A stretch of DNA of 64,000 nt, taken from positions 1 to 64,000 of the forward strand of contig CAMAXW010000004.1 of assembly GCA_945862315.1 (NCBI GenBank). The letters are read 5' to 3'. Of the stretch, positions 52,828-62,477 are shown piece by piece. The translations under genes and the position numbers were made by a program. Below the pieces are notes generated by a model that saw only the letters and a program-made list of their open reading frames with translations, was not told the origin of the DNA and searched no databases. How positions within the stretch are numbered: the first letter of the stretch is position 1; the number at the start of each line of letters is the position of its first letter. The DNA is from Klebsiella pneumoniae (GTDB taxonomy: Bacteria > Pseudomonadota > Gammaproteobacteria > Ga0077536).

Positions 52828-54030
52828 ATGCGAATTTCATCAAATACCGAATTTCAACAGGGCCTGACGGGCATCACGACGCTGCGCGCCAACCTCGATT
52901 TTTATCGGCAACAGGTCTCCACCGGCAAGCGGCTGGCCACCGCCGCGGAGGACCCGGCCGCCGCGGCGCAAATTCTCAATTTGGGCGAGCGGATGTCGAC
53001 GCTAGAGCAGTTCACCCGCAATGCCAATCTGCTGGACTTGCGCCTGACCGATCAAGAGACCGCCCTGTCTGCCGGGGTCAATACCCTGCAACGGGTGCGT
53101 GAGTTGGTGTTGCAGGCGAAAGGGGGCGGACTGAACCCGCAGGATCGAGGTTACATCAATGCGGAAATTCGTCAGCGTCTGGACGAGTTGACCAGCCTTG
53201 CCAATACGCGTAACGCCAGTGGCGAATACTTGTTCGCGGGCGGAGCGGTAAAGACAGTGCCGTTTTCCAGCAATTATGGGGTGGTCAGTTATAGCGGCGA
53301 CCAAACCCGCCGTGCGCTGCCCATCGCCGAAGGCCGGACGCTGGCTGAGGGCTTTACGGGCGCCGAGGCTTTTATGGCGATACGCAGCGGTAACGGCACT
53401 TTTATCACTGCGCTAGGAGTAACGAATACGGGCACCGGGCGGGTCGTCGATGATGCGGTCACCGATCCAACGGCCTATCTAGGCGATGACTTCCGGATAG
53501 TCTTTACCGCGCCCACGACCTTTGATGTGGTCAACGACACCACGGGCGCAACGCTGATCTCCGCGCAGACTTACGTGCCGGGTCAGGCCATCAACTTCAA
53601 CGGTTCCACTGTGGCAATCACTGGCCAGCCGGCGACGGGCGATACTTTTTCAACGCATCCCAGCCCTAATCAGTCGGTGTTCGCCACGCTGAATCTTCTC
53701 ATTGGGGCCCTGGACACGACGGCCACCACGGGGGCGCAAGCTGCTCAGCTCAGTTTCCTGATGGACCGCAACTTGGTGAATATCGACCAGGCGCTCGATA
53801 AATTCACCGAACTACGCACGAGTCTGGGCGCGCTCCAAAACACGCTTTCGTCGCAACTTCTCGCGAACGAAGACTTAACGCAGCAGTTGACTGTGGTGAA
53901 GGGCACGCTGGAAGACGCCGATCCGGTAGAAGCCATCAGCAATATCGCGCGTTACAGCCAAGCGCTGGAAGCCGCACAAGCGGCATTTGCCAAGGTGCAG
54001 GGCTTGAGCCTGTTTAACTATCTGAGATAG
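52828..54030 (+). CDS. flgL: Hook-filament junction protein FlgL
   Basis: The 400-residue HAP3 has the flagellin-like N-terminus (MRISSNTEFQQGLTGITTLRANLDFYRQQVSTGKRLATAAEDPAAAAQIL) and C-terminus (ARYSQALEAAQAAFAKVQGLSLFNYLR). It ends the flgB operon, and the convergent fliD stop is 67 bases away. Confidence 0.95.
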   Translation: MRISSNTEFQQGLTGITTLRANLDFYRQQVSTGKRLATAAEDPAAAAQILNLGERMSTLEQFTRNANLLDLRLTDQETALSAGVNTLQRVRELVLQAKGGGLNPQDRGYINAEIRQRLDELTSLANTRNASGEYLFAGGAVKTVPFSSNYGVVSYSGDQTRRALPIAEGRTLAEGFTGAEAFMAIRSGNGTFITALGVTNTGTGRVVDDAVTDPTAYLGDDFRIVFTAPTTFDVVNDTTGATLISAQTYVPGQAINFNGSTVAITGQPATGDTFSTHPSPNQSVFATLNLLIGALDTTATTGAQAAQLSFLMDRNLVNIDQALDKFTELRTSLGALQNTLSSQLLANEDLTQQLTVVKGTLEDADPVEAISNIARYSQALEAAQAAFAKVQGLSLFNYLR

Positions 54031-54097
54031 TGGGAGATAGGTGACAATTGTGTGATGCCGCGCACGGCGTTGGCGCGGGCTAGGGCTGTGGCGACGC

Positions 54098-55456
54098 TCA
54101 GTTCCTCTGCTGGGTCGAAGCAGTCATGGCGTTTAGCTGTGCAATGAGCGCGCTGCCCGAGCCGTTCAGGCTGGCAATCACCGAATCTAGCCTATTGTAT
54201 TGCTTCGTCAGCCGGTCTTGAGTCGCAGTCAGCCGCAGCTCGAGGCGCGTTTTCTCATCCCTCTGACTTTTAATCTGGCGCTGCAAGCTCTGGTTGCGTG
54301 TGTCGAGAAAAGCACCGTTGTCTAGGAAGCCGTCGGCTAGCGCGCGCAGATTGTGGGCAACACCGCTGGTAGGATCGGCAAACAGGTTCGCGAACCCTTC
54401 ATAGTCGTTGTTCATGGCGCTGGTTAATGTGGCGGCGTTAACCGCTAGCGAGCCATTTTTTTGCGTGCTGATGCCCACTTCAAACACGTTGCCAAAACTG
54501 CCATCCACATTGGCTGGCCGGCTCAGCGTGGCGCGCATCTGCGACTCGATGCTGTTGAGGGCCGATGGGTCCTTCTTCTGCACATCGCCCCGCATTTTTT
54601 TCATCAGCGCGATGACGTCTGAATAAGATTTAGCAAAACCCTGGACGGTGTTCTGCACGCTAGCCGTGTCGCGATCAATTTTCAGCGTTAGCGTGCCGGC
54701 CTTGAGCAAGGTCATTGACACCCCCTCTACCGCGTCGCTGAGGGTGTTGGAGCTGCTGGTAACGGTGAAGCTGTTTTCTAGTTTTACCACCGCGTCCAGA
54801 TCGGCCGTGGTAAAGCCACCGCTCCCGTTACGGTCGCTATTGAGTGTTTGCAAAGCGAAGACATCGCTGCCCGAGTAAGTCGCGCTTAGCGCGCCGTCGT
54901 GGCCAGTTGTGTTGGCGGCCAAAGACAGGTGGTAACCGGCATCGTCCTTGAGTAACGAAGCCGTGACCCCCGTGTTGCCGGCTGACTGATTGATCGCATC
55001 GCGGATGCTAGCCAGTGTTTTGCCGCCGATATCGATGGTGAAACTCTTGCTGCCGGCCGTCAGGGTGAGAGTATCGCCGGCGGTCCCGATAGTGGTGGTA
55101 CCCGTGTCTGCATAAGTGGTGCTGGCGGCCATGCGGTGAGTTTCCGCGATGCGCTGCACCTCAATGTTGTAAATCCCTTTGCCGGCGGCACTGGTTGCCG
55201 AGGCGCTCAGCAGGGTCGTATCGGACGACGTAGCGGAATAAACTTTGAATTTCGACGGATCAGCCAGTTTGTCTAGCGCGTCGCGGAAGGTCGATATTGA
55301 GCTTTTGAGGGCACCAAACGCGCTGACCTGCGTATTGAGTTCGACTAGCCGAACGTTGACCTTGGAGAGGGGCGCTTGCTCCAAGGACATGAGTTTGCTG
55401 ACAATCCCGCCGATATCGATGCCGGACCCGATCCCCGGTGAACTTAACGTTGCCAT
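54098..55456 (-). CDS. fliD: Flagellar filament cap FliD
   Basis: The 452-residue cap protein has the FliD N-terminus (SSPGIGSGIDIGGIVSKLMSLEQAPLSKVNVRLVELNTQVSAFGALKSSISTF) and a C-terminal coiled coil (LQRQIKSQRDEKTRLELRLTATQDRLTKQYNRLDSVIASLNGS). The usual fliS and fliT do not follow; flgL converges instead. Confidence 0.94.
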   Translation of the reverse strand: MATLSSPGIGSGIDIGGIVSKLMSLEQAPLSKVNVRLVELNTQVSAFGALKSSISTFRDALDKLADPSKFKVYSATSSDTTLLSASATSAAGKGIYNIEVQRIAETHRMAASTTYADTGTTTIGTAGDTLTLTAGSKSFTIDIGGKTLASIRDAINQSAGNTGVTASLLKDDAGYHLSLAANTTGHDGALSATYSGSDVFALQTLNSDRNGSGGFTTADLDAVVKLENSFTVTSSSNTLSDAVEGVSMTLLKAGTLTLKIDRDTASVQNTVQGFAKSYSDVIALMKKMRGDVQKKDPSALNSIESQMRATLSRPANVDGSFGNVFEVGISTQKNGSLAVNAATLTSAMNNDYEGFANLFADPTSGVAHNLRALADGFLDNGAFLDTRNQSLQRQIKSQRDEKTRLELRLTATQDRLTKQYNRLDSVIASLNGSGSALIAQLNAMTASTQQRN

Positions 55457-55512
55457 TGCACTTTCCTCCTGCCAACGCGCATAGCCACGGCGAGTCGCCT
55501 CGCGTGGAATTA

Positions 55513-55532
55513 ACAGCCCAAGCTTGGGCTGT
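55513..55532. terminator. Perfect palindrome between flaG and fliD
   Basis: ACAGCCCAAGCTTGGGCTGT is a 20-base perfect palindrome, two bases beyond the flaG stop on the minus strand. It may terminate or attenuate flaG transcription before fliD. No T-tract. Confidence 0.45.
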
Positions 55533-55534
55533 GA

Positions 55535-55924
55535 TCAGATTGTTTCGTCGAGTAATACACCGCTTGCACTACCCGCTTGGCCCTCTGCGCGTTTAGCCAT
55601 CGCCAGCGCGTGGCCGTCAGGAATCTGTCGTATCACTTCTTGAGTCTGCGGATCGACTATCCGCACCACGGTCCGTCCAGAATCTTCGTCGATGCTGAAC
55701 TCTAAGTTGCGCTGGAGGTTCTGTACATAGCCGCTCAGGCTCCCCAGTGCCTGGGTTAATTGCTCGGTGTCCACACTGGCCACAGCACCTGACTCTGGTG
55801 GTGTGGCTGTGCGTGCGGCGATGTTTTCAGCAGCGCCGGCGGGCGGCTTGCTTGCGCCGGTGGCGGCGGTTGCCAAGCTATTGGTGCCAGAGAATTTCGG
55901 CACGATATTTACCGTGTCGTACAT
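55535..55924 (-). CDS. flaG: FlaG-family flagellar protein
   Basis: The 129-residue protein ends with the FlaG domain: LGSLSGYVQNLQRNLEFSIDEDSGRTVVRIVDPQTQEVIRQIPDGHALAMAKRAEG. FlaG limits filament length in Pseudomonas and others. Start ATG 55924 with AAAGGAT ribosome site. Located between fliC and fliD, the usual order. Confidence 0.9.
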   Translation of the reverse strand: MYDTVNIVPKFSGTNSLATAATGASKPPAGAAENIAARTATPPESGAVASVDTEQLTQALGSLSGYVQNLQRNLEFSIDEDSGRTVVRIVDPQTQEVIRQIPDGHALAMAKRAEGQAGSASGVLLDETI

Positions 55925-55961
55925 GGCGGTGATCCTTTTGCCTTGGGTCGGTGACCAGTTA

Positions 55962-55993
55962 CCCGTCCCCAACTTTTAACAGTTGGGAACGGG
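55962..55993 (-). terminator. Hairpin after fliC
   Basis: A 12-pair stem with one mismatch (arms CCCGT-C-CCCAACT and AGTTGGG-A-ACGGG on the plus strand) begins 27 bases after the fliC stop. It is probably the flagellin mRNA terminator or stabiliser. There is no long T-tract. Confidence 0.6.
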
Positions 55994-56019
55994 CTGCCTA
56001 GATGCCTACTTTAAGGCAA

Positions 56020-57507
56020 TTAGCTGCGTAAGAGGGAAAGTACGCTTTGGGGCTGTTGGTTGGCCTGGGCTACCATGGCAATCGCCGCCTGCGCTAGGAC
56101 TTGGTGCTTGGACAATGCGGCTGTTTCGGCCGCGAAGTCGGTATCCATGATCCGGCCGCGCGCGGTAGTGATGCTCTCTCTCATCACCTCCAGGTTGTTA
56201 CCAATCGCCTCAAAGCGGCCGGCCAGAGCGCCCAACTCAGCACGCTGAGCGTTGACGATGTCCAGCGAGGCATCGAAGGTAAGCATCGCCAGATTGGCCG
56301 AGCTCGCGTTGCTGACGGTCTGCTGCGCAAGCGTGGAATTGACCAGCGTGGCAGAGGCCAAACTGACCCCCGTCAAGGCTAACCCGGTGTTGGAGCCGTC
56401 GAAGGCAACCGTGAGGTCGTTCAAGGAGTCGTTGAGCACAATGGCACCGTTCGCGTTCGCCGCCACAGAATTGGTGCTGAAGAAAGTGCTGATGCCGGCG
56501 TCGATGCTGCTGTTCGCAACCACAGAGATCGCGGCGCCGTCAGTGTTGGTTAACACGATAGAGGAATTGGTGAGGGTAGTAGCGTCAGTGACTATCGAGG
56601 CCGTGACCCCCGTCTGGGCGGTGACTGCGTTGATCGCGGTTGCCAAGTTGGTCGCTGCAGTACCGTCACTGGCACCGGCGGCCGCTGTGCCGATCGTCAC
56701 CCCGTTGATGCTAAGCGCCCCGGAGGCAATGCCATCAGTCGCACCAGCGCTGGTGCCAGCTGTGCCATAGGAGGTGCCTACGCTGCCGTTACCGTAGCTA
56801 AAGGCAACGACGCCATTAGCGGAGCTGGCTTCGTTAAGCGCATCAATTTTCACGGCAGAGTTGGAGTTCGCGGCTACGTTGCCAACGGCGGATCCGTCAA
56901 CAGTGCTGCTGCTCAAAGCTTGGCGAAAGGAGCGACCGATGTTGTCCGCCAAGTTCTGGGCCGTAAACGTAGACGACGCAAAGGTAGCGTAGTTGGTTGC
57001 AATGCCCATTTGGTCAGTGGAGAGGTCACCTATGTCGATGTTAACGTTCTCGTTTACCAACGTGCCCACTTGGATGTTGGACTGAAAAGTACCGTCCAAC
57101 AGCCGCTCACCGTTATAACGGCTCTGCTGCACGGTGCGGGTCATTTCCGACAGAATACTCTGCACTTCGGCATTGAGGGAGGTGCGGTCGGCAGAGGTGT
57201 TGTAGCTGGCTGCCTGCGTCGCGAGATCTTTTGCGCGGATGATGTTTCCGGTCATTTCGTTCATCGCGCCTTCGGCAGTTTGCACGATGGACAGGCCATC
57301 GTTGGTATTGCGCATCGCGACGGCCGTGCCCTGAATTTGGTTCGTCATGCGGGTCGCAATGGACAAGCCGGCAGAGTCATCTTTGGCGCTGTTGATGCGA
57401 AGACCGGACGACAAACGCTCCATTGACGTCGCGAGGGATCTTTGATTAAGGCCCAAGGAACGTTGCGCCATCATCGACGCCTGGTTGGTCTGAATTGAAC
57501 TGGACAT
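56020..57507 (-). CDS. fliC: Flagellin FliC
   Basis: The 495-residue flagellin has conserved D0/D1 ends (SLGLNQRSLATSMERLSSGLRINSAKDDSAGLSIATRM and C-terminal IMDTDFAAETAALSKHQVLAQAAIAMVAQANQQPQSVLSLLRS) and a Ser/Thr/Asn/Gly-rich central domain (about 175-400), the part usually O-glycosylated. Two GT41-type enzymes lie immediately next to it. A FliA-type promoter lies about 100 bases upstream. Confidence 0.97.
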   Translation of the reverse strand: MSSSIQTNQASMMAQRSLGLNQRSLATSMERLSSGLRINSAKDDSAGLSIATRMTNQIQGTAVAMRNTNDGLSIVQTAEGAMNEMTGNIIRAKDLATQAASYNTSADRTSLNAEVQSILSEMTRTVQQSRYNGERLLDGTFQSNIQVGTLVNENVNIDIGDLSTDQMGIATNYATFASSTFTAQNLADNIGRSFRQALSSSTVDGSAVGNVAANSNSAVKIDALNEASSANGVVAFSYGNGSVGTSYGTAGTSAGATDGIASGALSINGVTIGTAAAGASDGTAATNLATAINAVTAQTGVTASIVTDATTLTNSSIVLTNTDGAAISVVANSSIDAGISTFFSTNSVAANANGAIVLNDSLNDLTVAFDGSNTGLALTGVSLASATLVNSTLAQQTVSNASSANLAMLTFDASLDIVNAQRAELGALAGRFEAIGNNLEVMRESITTARGRIMDTDFAAETAALSKHQVLAQAAIAMVAQANQQPQSVLSLLRS

Positions 57508-57604
57508 TGTAAATCTCCTGGCCGCTTCATGTGGGAGTCATGTCACGAACCGAGTTGCTATGGCGGACATGCTTGAAAAAAGCATTCACCGCCTCCCGGA
57601 ATGG

Positions 57605-57632
57605 CTATCGGAAGCCCCCTCCAGTTTCTTTA
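57605..57632 (-). promoter_or_regulatory. Probable FliA (sigma-28) promoter of fliC
   Basis: The minus strand reads TAAAGAAA, 12 bases, TCCGATAG, near the FliA consensus (6/8 in each box) with the same spacing as the flgM promoter. Leader of about 90 bases to the flagellin ATG. Confidence 0.6.
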
Positions 57633-57745
57633 AGGATTTTTTAAATTATTTTTTTGGGGACGGGGTTCGCCAAACCGCAAGTCACCGGGTTGGGCGCAGA
57701 CGGGCGTGTGGCCCGTAGGGTGTCGACCCGCCCGAGGGCCGCTTT

Positions 57746-57777
57746 AGCCCCCGGCAGTCTGAGTGAGGCCGGGGGCT
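57746..57777. terminator. Strong hairpin between the fliC promoter and the first GT41 gene
   Basis: Arms AGCCCCCGGC and GCCGGGGGCT enclose a 12-base loop, 35 bases before the GT41 ATG. It may insulate the two divergent units or act as a leader hairpin. Confidence 0.45.
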
Positions 57778-57811
57778 TGCTGCCGTGGCGCGCTTATTGC
57801 ATTTTTAGCGC

Positions 57812-59977
57812 ATGAAACCCACTCGCGCCAAGCCTGCCCGTAACGAGCGTTGTCCCTGTGGCAGCGGTCGAAAATTTAAACAATGCTGCCTAAACAAGGC
57901 CGTGCCGCCCACGGCCGACCAGCGCTTTGCGGCCGCCTTGACCTGCGAACGCCGCGGGGAGCACGCGGCCGCCGCGGCCATTTATGCCGAAATTCTCGCC
58001 CACACACCCAGCCATGTGCCCTCGCTGCAGGCGCTCGGGCTGGTGTGTTTTGGGCGCGGCGAGCGCGCCGCGGCGCTCACCTTGCTGCGCCACGCCTGCG
58101 AGCTTGCACCCGAGGATGCCGAACTGCAGAACAACCTTGGCGCGGTGCTCACCGATGCCCGGCAGGTTGAGGCGGCTATCGTCCACCTGCATAAAGCCAT
58201 CACGCTGCGGCCCCATTACGCCGAGGCCCACAATAATATGGGTAGCGCGCTGCGCGCCTACGGCAAACCGGCCGAAGCGGAACACTGCTACCGCGAGGCG
58301 CTCCGACTGCATCCAGATTTTCCGCCCGCGCTTAACAATATGGGCAGCCTGCTGCGTGCGGCTGGACGTCTGTCGGATGCGCTGGTCTGGTATCGCCGGG
58401 CCTTGGAGCTGGCCCCAACGAGCTACGAAGGCTGGACCAATCTCGGCAATATTCTGCTGGAAACCGACCGTTTGGCCGAGTCCCTGCCATATTTTGAGGA
58501 GGCGCTGCGCCTGGCGCCGCACAGCGCGCTGGCCAACTACAATTTCGCGAACGCGCTTAAAGAGTCTGGCGCGCGCGACCGTGCTGGCCAGTTACTGGCG
58601 CGGGCGGCTGAGCTGGACCCAACGCTTGCTGAGGCACATAACAACTTGGGTAATATTCGTCGCGAACAAGGGTGTTTGCCGCAGGCGCTGGCCTGTTTTA
58701 GTCGGGCGCTGGCGGTGCGGCCGGCGTATCAAACGGCGCATAGCAATTTGCTGTTTACCACGGCGTATATGGATGACCTCTCGCCCGCGGACATCTTTGC
58801 CCTGCACTGCGGCTGGGCAGACTTGCAAGCGGCACACGTGCCGCCATCCGCGCCGCACGACAATCTGCGCGACCCCCACAAGCGCTTAAAAATTGGCTAT
58901 GTCTCGCCGGATTTTCGTACCCACGCTTGCGCGCTATTTTTGGCGCCGCTGTTGTATTCGCATAACCGCTCGGTGGTGGAGGTCTACGCCTATGCCGAGG
59001 TCGCTAAACCCGATGCGGTCACCGCGCAGCTGCAGGGTCAGGTGGCTGTTTGGCGCAGTACGGTGGGTTTGAGCGACGAAGAATTGGCGTCATTAATCCG
59101 TCATGACGGCATTGATGTGCTGGTCGATCTGGCAGGTCACACCGCCAATAACCGTTTGTTGGCCTTGGCCCGCAAACCCGCGCCGGTGCAGGCAACTTAT
59201 CTGGGGTATCCAGCGACAACCGGCTTGCCCGCTGTGGACTGGCGCATAACCGATGCCGTCACCGAGCCGCCGGGCCTGACCGAGCGCTACTACACGGAGC
59301 AGTTGTATCGCCTGCCGCACAGCCTGTGGTGCTACTTGGCGCCGTCCGACATGGGCGCGATCCCGCCGCTGCCGGCGCTCTCGCGGGGGTATGTAACCTT
59401 CGGCTCACTCAATAATTACGCCAAAGTGGGGTCGCGGGTGGTGGCTTTGTGGGCGGCGGTGCTCACGGCCGTGCCCAGCGCTCGTTTGCGGATTCTGACT
59501 GTCCCAGAAGGCGAAACGCAGGACCGGCTCTTGGCGCAGTTCGCGGCCTTGGGTATCGCCGGTGAGCGTTTGGACCTGCTCGGCCGGGTGCCGCGCGATC
59601 GCTATATCCGCAGTGGGGAGGAAATCGACATCGCACTGGATCCTTTCCCGTGTAACGGCGGTACGACCACTTGTGACGCGCTGTGGATGGGCTTGCCGGT
59701 GGTGGCGCTCCAGGGCAACACGTTTTTGTCACGGGCCAGCCTCAGCGTGCTGAGCGCAGCGGGTTATCCGCAGTTCGCCGCCGCCAACGAAGCGCAATAC
59801 ATCGCACACTGCGTGGCGTTGGCGGGCGACCTTAACCACCTGGCAGAAATTCGCCAGGGCCTGCGCGCGCAGATGGCGGCCTCGTCACTGATGGATGTGG
59901 TGGGCTTTACCGCCGATATGGAAGCGGCGTATCGGGCGATGTGGGTGGCGTGGTGCGAACGGCCAACCGCGCCGTGA
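57812..59977 (+). CDS. GT41-type O-linked GlcNAc transferase-like protein with SEC-C and TPR
   Basis: The 721-residue protein has a SEC-C zinc motif at its N-terminus (NERCPCGSGRKFKQCC, residues 11-26), about eight TPRs (to about 330), and a SPINDLY/OGT-like C-terminal domain: IGYVSPDFRTHACALF, VLVDLAGHTANNRLLALA, ATYLGYPATTGLPAVDWR and PCNGGTTTCDALWMGLPVV. Bacterial GT41 enzymes add GlcNAc-type sugars to Ser/Thr of secreted proteins. Next to fliC, the likely target is flagellin. The SEC-C motif is normally found in SecA and may help binding to the export pathway (inference). Confidence 0.9.
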   Translation: MKPTRAKPARNERCPCGSGRKFKQCCLNKAVPPTADQRFAAALTCERRGEHAAAAAIYAEILAHTPSHVPSLQALGLVCFGRGERAAALTLLRHACELAPEDAELQNNLGAVLTDARQVEAAIVHLHKAITLRPHYAEAHNNMGSALRAYGKPAEAEHCYREALRLHPDFPPALNNMGSLLRAAGRLSDALVWYRRALELAPTSYEGWTNLGNILLETDRLAESLPYFEEALRLAPHSALANYNFANALKESGARDRAGQLLARAAELDPTLAEAHNNLGNIRREQGCLPQALACFSRALAVRPAYQTAHSNLLFTTAYMDDLSPADIFALHCGWADLQAAHVPPSAPHDNLRDPHKRLKIGYVSPDFRTHACALFLAPLLYSHNRSVVEVYAYAEVAKPDAVTAQLQGQVAVWRSTVGLSDEELASLIRHDGIDVLVDLAGHTANNRLLALARKPAPVQATYLGYPATTGLPAVDWRITDAVTEPPGLTERYYTEQLYRLPHSLWCYLAPSDMGAIPPLPALSRGYVTFGSLNNYAKVGSRVVALWAAVLTAVPSARLRILTVPEGETQDRLLAQFAALGIAGERLDLLGRVPRDRYIRSGEEIDIALDPFPCNGGTTTCDALWMGLPVVALQGNTFLSRASLSVLSAAGYPQFAAANEAQYIAHCVALAGDLNHLAEIRQGLRAQMAASSLMDVVGFTADMEAAYRAMWVAWCERPTAP

Positions 59978-62358
59978 ACGTGCAAAATTTGTTGCAACAC
60001 GCACTGGCACAGCACCAGTCCGGGCAGTTTGAGGAGGCCGCGGCTAGCTGCCGAGAAATTCTTAAGGTACACCGCGACAACGTGGATGCCTTGCATTTTC
60101 TGGCGCTGACGCTGCGTGAGAGCGGTGCGTTTGAAGACGCGCAAGGCCTGCTGCTGCGGGTGGTTAAGCTGCGTCCGCAGTTTGCGGCAGCGCAGGGGAA
60201 TCTGGGTTTGGTCTACGCCGACCGGCAGCTTTTCCCGCAAGCAGAAGCGGCTTACCGGCGCGCGTTAGCACTTAACGCCGAGCTGCCAGAAACTTGGTTT
60301 AATCTGGGTAATCTGCTGCGCGCTATCGGCAAGCCCCAGGAGGCCATCGTCTGCTATAGCCACGCGCTGCAACGCAAAGCGCTCGCCGGGGCACAACATA
60401 ATATGGCCGAGGCGCTGATCGAGACCGGCGAACCGGCGCGCGCGGTGGCGCATTTTCGGGCCGCGCTAGACTTGGCACCGCAATCCCCTTTGATTTGGCA
60501 CCGGCTGGGCAGCACGCTGCAGTCGTTGGGGGATTTTGCAGCGGCGATCCCCTGCCTGTTCCGCGCCACCCAACAGGCACCCGATTCTGCCGCAGCACAT
60601 CACGACTTCGGCATCGCACTCAACGATTTTGGCCGCACACCAGAAGCCGCCGCCTGCTACGAGCGGGCGCTGGCGCTGAACCCCGCCATGATCGAGGCGT
60701 GGAACAATCTTGGCAACGCGCAGTGCAAGCTGGGCCTGCTGCGCGAGGCCGAAGCCTCTTTCCGGCGTGCGCTGGTTGAAAAACCTGATTTCGCCGAGAC
60801 CTATCTCAATCTCGGCATCGTGCTCAAAATTGCCAACCGGGCGGAGGAGGCCATTGATTGTTTCCGGCAGGCGCTGATCCACCAGCCGGGTTTGGCTAAG
60901 GCGCATAACAATTTGGGGGTTGTGTTGACCGAACGTGGCCGACCCGCCGAGGCTATCGCCGAACTCCGCAGCGCGCTGGCCATCCAGCCGCAGTTTGCCG
61001 AGGCCTGGAACAACCTCGGTAATGTTTACAAAAATGCGGGCGAACTGCCGGCCGCGCTAGAGGCCTTTGCCCAGGCGCTCGAGTACCTGCCCCATTACAC
61101 CGCGGCGCACAGCAATTATTTGTTCACGCTTAATTTTATCGATGGGGTGAGTGCGGACCACATTGCGCAGGCGCATCGTGACTGGGGCCTTCGTCATGCC
61201 GCGGATCTCGCTGTAGGTGCGCCGCACGCGAACGCGCCAGATCCCCACCGGCGGCTTAAAATTGCCTATATCTCGCCAGATTTTCGCAATCACGCCTGCG
61301 CGTTTTTTATCGAGCCACTGCTGCGTGAGCACGACCGCTCGCAGGTGGAGGTGTACGCCTACGCGGAACTCGCCCAGCCCGACGCCATAACCCTGCGCCT
61401 GAAAAAGCACGTGGACGTGTGGCGCAGCATTACGGGGTTGCCCGATGAACAGGTGGCCGAGGTGATACGCGCCGATGGCATCGATGTGCTCATTGACCTG
61501 GCCGGCCATACCGCCAATGGCCGCTTGTTGACCTTGGCGCGCCGGCCCGCGCCGGTGCAGGTGACCTATCTGGGGTACCCCGCGACCACCGGGCTGACGG
61601 CCATTGATTGGCGCTTGACCGATGGCGTGACCGAACCCACCGCGAGCAGCGAGGCTTGGTACACCGAGCAGCTGTATCGTCTGCCCAATAGCCTGTGGTG
61701 TTATCAACCCTTTGCGGATATGGGCCCAATCACCGCCTTGCCGGCGCGGGCCCGCGGGCAGTTAACTTTTGGCTCCTTTAACAGCTACGCCAAAATTGGG
61801 CCGCGCGTGGTGGCGCTGTGGGCGGCCGTTTTGCGGGCCTTGCCGGATGCTCGTTTGGTGATGATCACGGTGCCCGCTGGGGACGCGCAAGCATTGCTCT
61901 GGCAGGAGTTTGCCCGCTTGGGTGTTGAGCGGGCGCGGGTGACGTTGCACGACCGCTTGCCGCGCGCAGCTTATGTGCAGCTGTTTTCTGAGGTGGATAT
62001 CGCCCTGGATCCGTTTCCTTGCAACGGTGGCACCACCACCTGTGATGCGCTCTGGATGGGGCTGCCAGTGGTGGCGTTGCAAGGCGACACGTTTTTATCG
62101 CGCGCGAGTTTGAGCGTGCTCACCGCCGCCGGGTACGCGGAATTTTCTGCCCGTGATGAGCAGGCGTACGTCGAACGCTGTGTGGGGTTGGCCGCCGATT
62201 GGGATGCCCTTAGTACGCTTCGTCACGGTTTGCGGGCCCGCCTCAGCGCCTCGGCGCTGCTCAACGCACCGGCTTTTGCACGCGACGTCGAGCTGGCATA
62301 TCGCCACATGTGGACGGCGTGGTGCGCCGGTACGGCCCCACCGGTTGCATCTGCTTAG
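59974..62358 (+). CDS. GT41-type O-linked GlcNAc transferase-like protein, paralog
   Basis: The 794-residue protein is a longer paralog of the previous gene: about nine or ten TPRs (from QNLLQHALAQHQSGQFEEAAAS) and the same catalytic blocks (AYISPDFRNHACAFF, VLIDLAGHTANGRLLTLA, PCNGGTTTCDALWMGLPVVALQGDTFLSRASLS). It has no SEC-C motif. I start at GTG 59974, which overlaps the previous stop by four bases (GTGA); a longer frame from 59941 exists. The two probably modify different sites or targets, or form a heteromer. Confidence 0.9.
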   Translation: MNVQNLLQHALAQHQSGQFEEAAASCREILKVHRDNVDALHFLALTLRESGAFEDAQGLLLRVVKLRPQFAAAQGNLGLVYADRQLFPQAEAAYRRALALNAELPETWFNLGNLLRAIGKPQEAIVCYSHALQRKALAGAQHNMAEALIETGEPARAVAHFRAALDLAPQSPLIWHRLGSTLQSLGDFAAAIPCLFRATQQAPDSAAAHHDFGIALNDFGRTPEAAACYERALALNPAMIEAWNNLGNAQCKLGLLREAEASFRRALVEKPDFAETYLNLGIVLKIANRAEEAIDCFRQALIHQPGLAKAHNNLGVVLTERGRPAEAIAELRSALAIQPQFAEAWNNLGNVYKNAGELPAALEAFAQALEYLPHYTAAHSNYLFTLNFIDGVSADHIAQAHRDWGLRHAADLAVGAPHANAPDPHRRLKIAYISPDFRNHACAFFIEPLLREHDRSQVEVYAYAELAQPDAITLRLKKHVDVWRSITGLPDEQVAEVIRADGIDVLIDLAGHTANGRLLTLARRPAPVQVTYLGYPATTGLTAIDWRLTDGVTEPTASSEAWYTEQLYRLPNSLWCYQPFADMGPITALPARARGQLTFGSFNSYAKIGPRVVALWAAVLRALPDARLVMITVPAGDAQALLWQEFARLGVERARVTLHDRLPRAAYVQLFSEVDIALDPFPCNGGTTTCDALWMGLPVVALQGDTFLSRASLSVLTAAGYAEFSARDEQAYVERCVGLAADWDALSTLRHGLRARLSASALLNAPAFARDVELAYRHMWTAWCAGTAPPVASA

Positions 62359-62477
62359 GTCGGGTTAAAGCCTCGGCATCGGGGAATTACGCCACGCCGG
62401 GTGCGCGGTAGTTGGCGCACTGTCAAAGCGGTGTTAGCCACGCGGTAACCCTGGAAATAGCGGAGCGGAGCCGCGGC

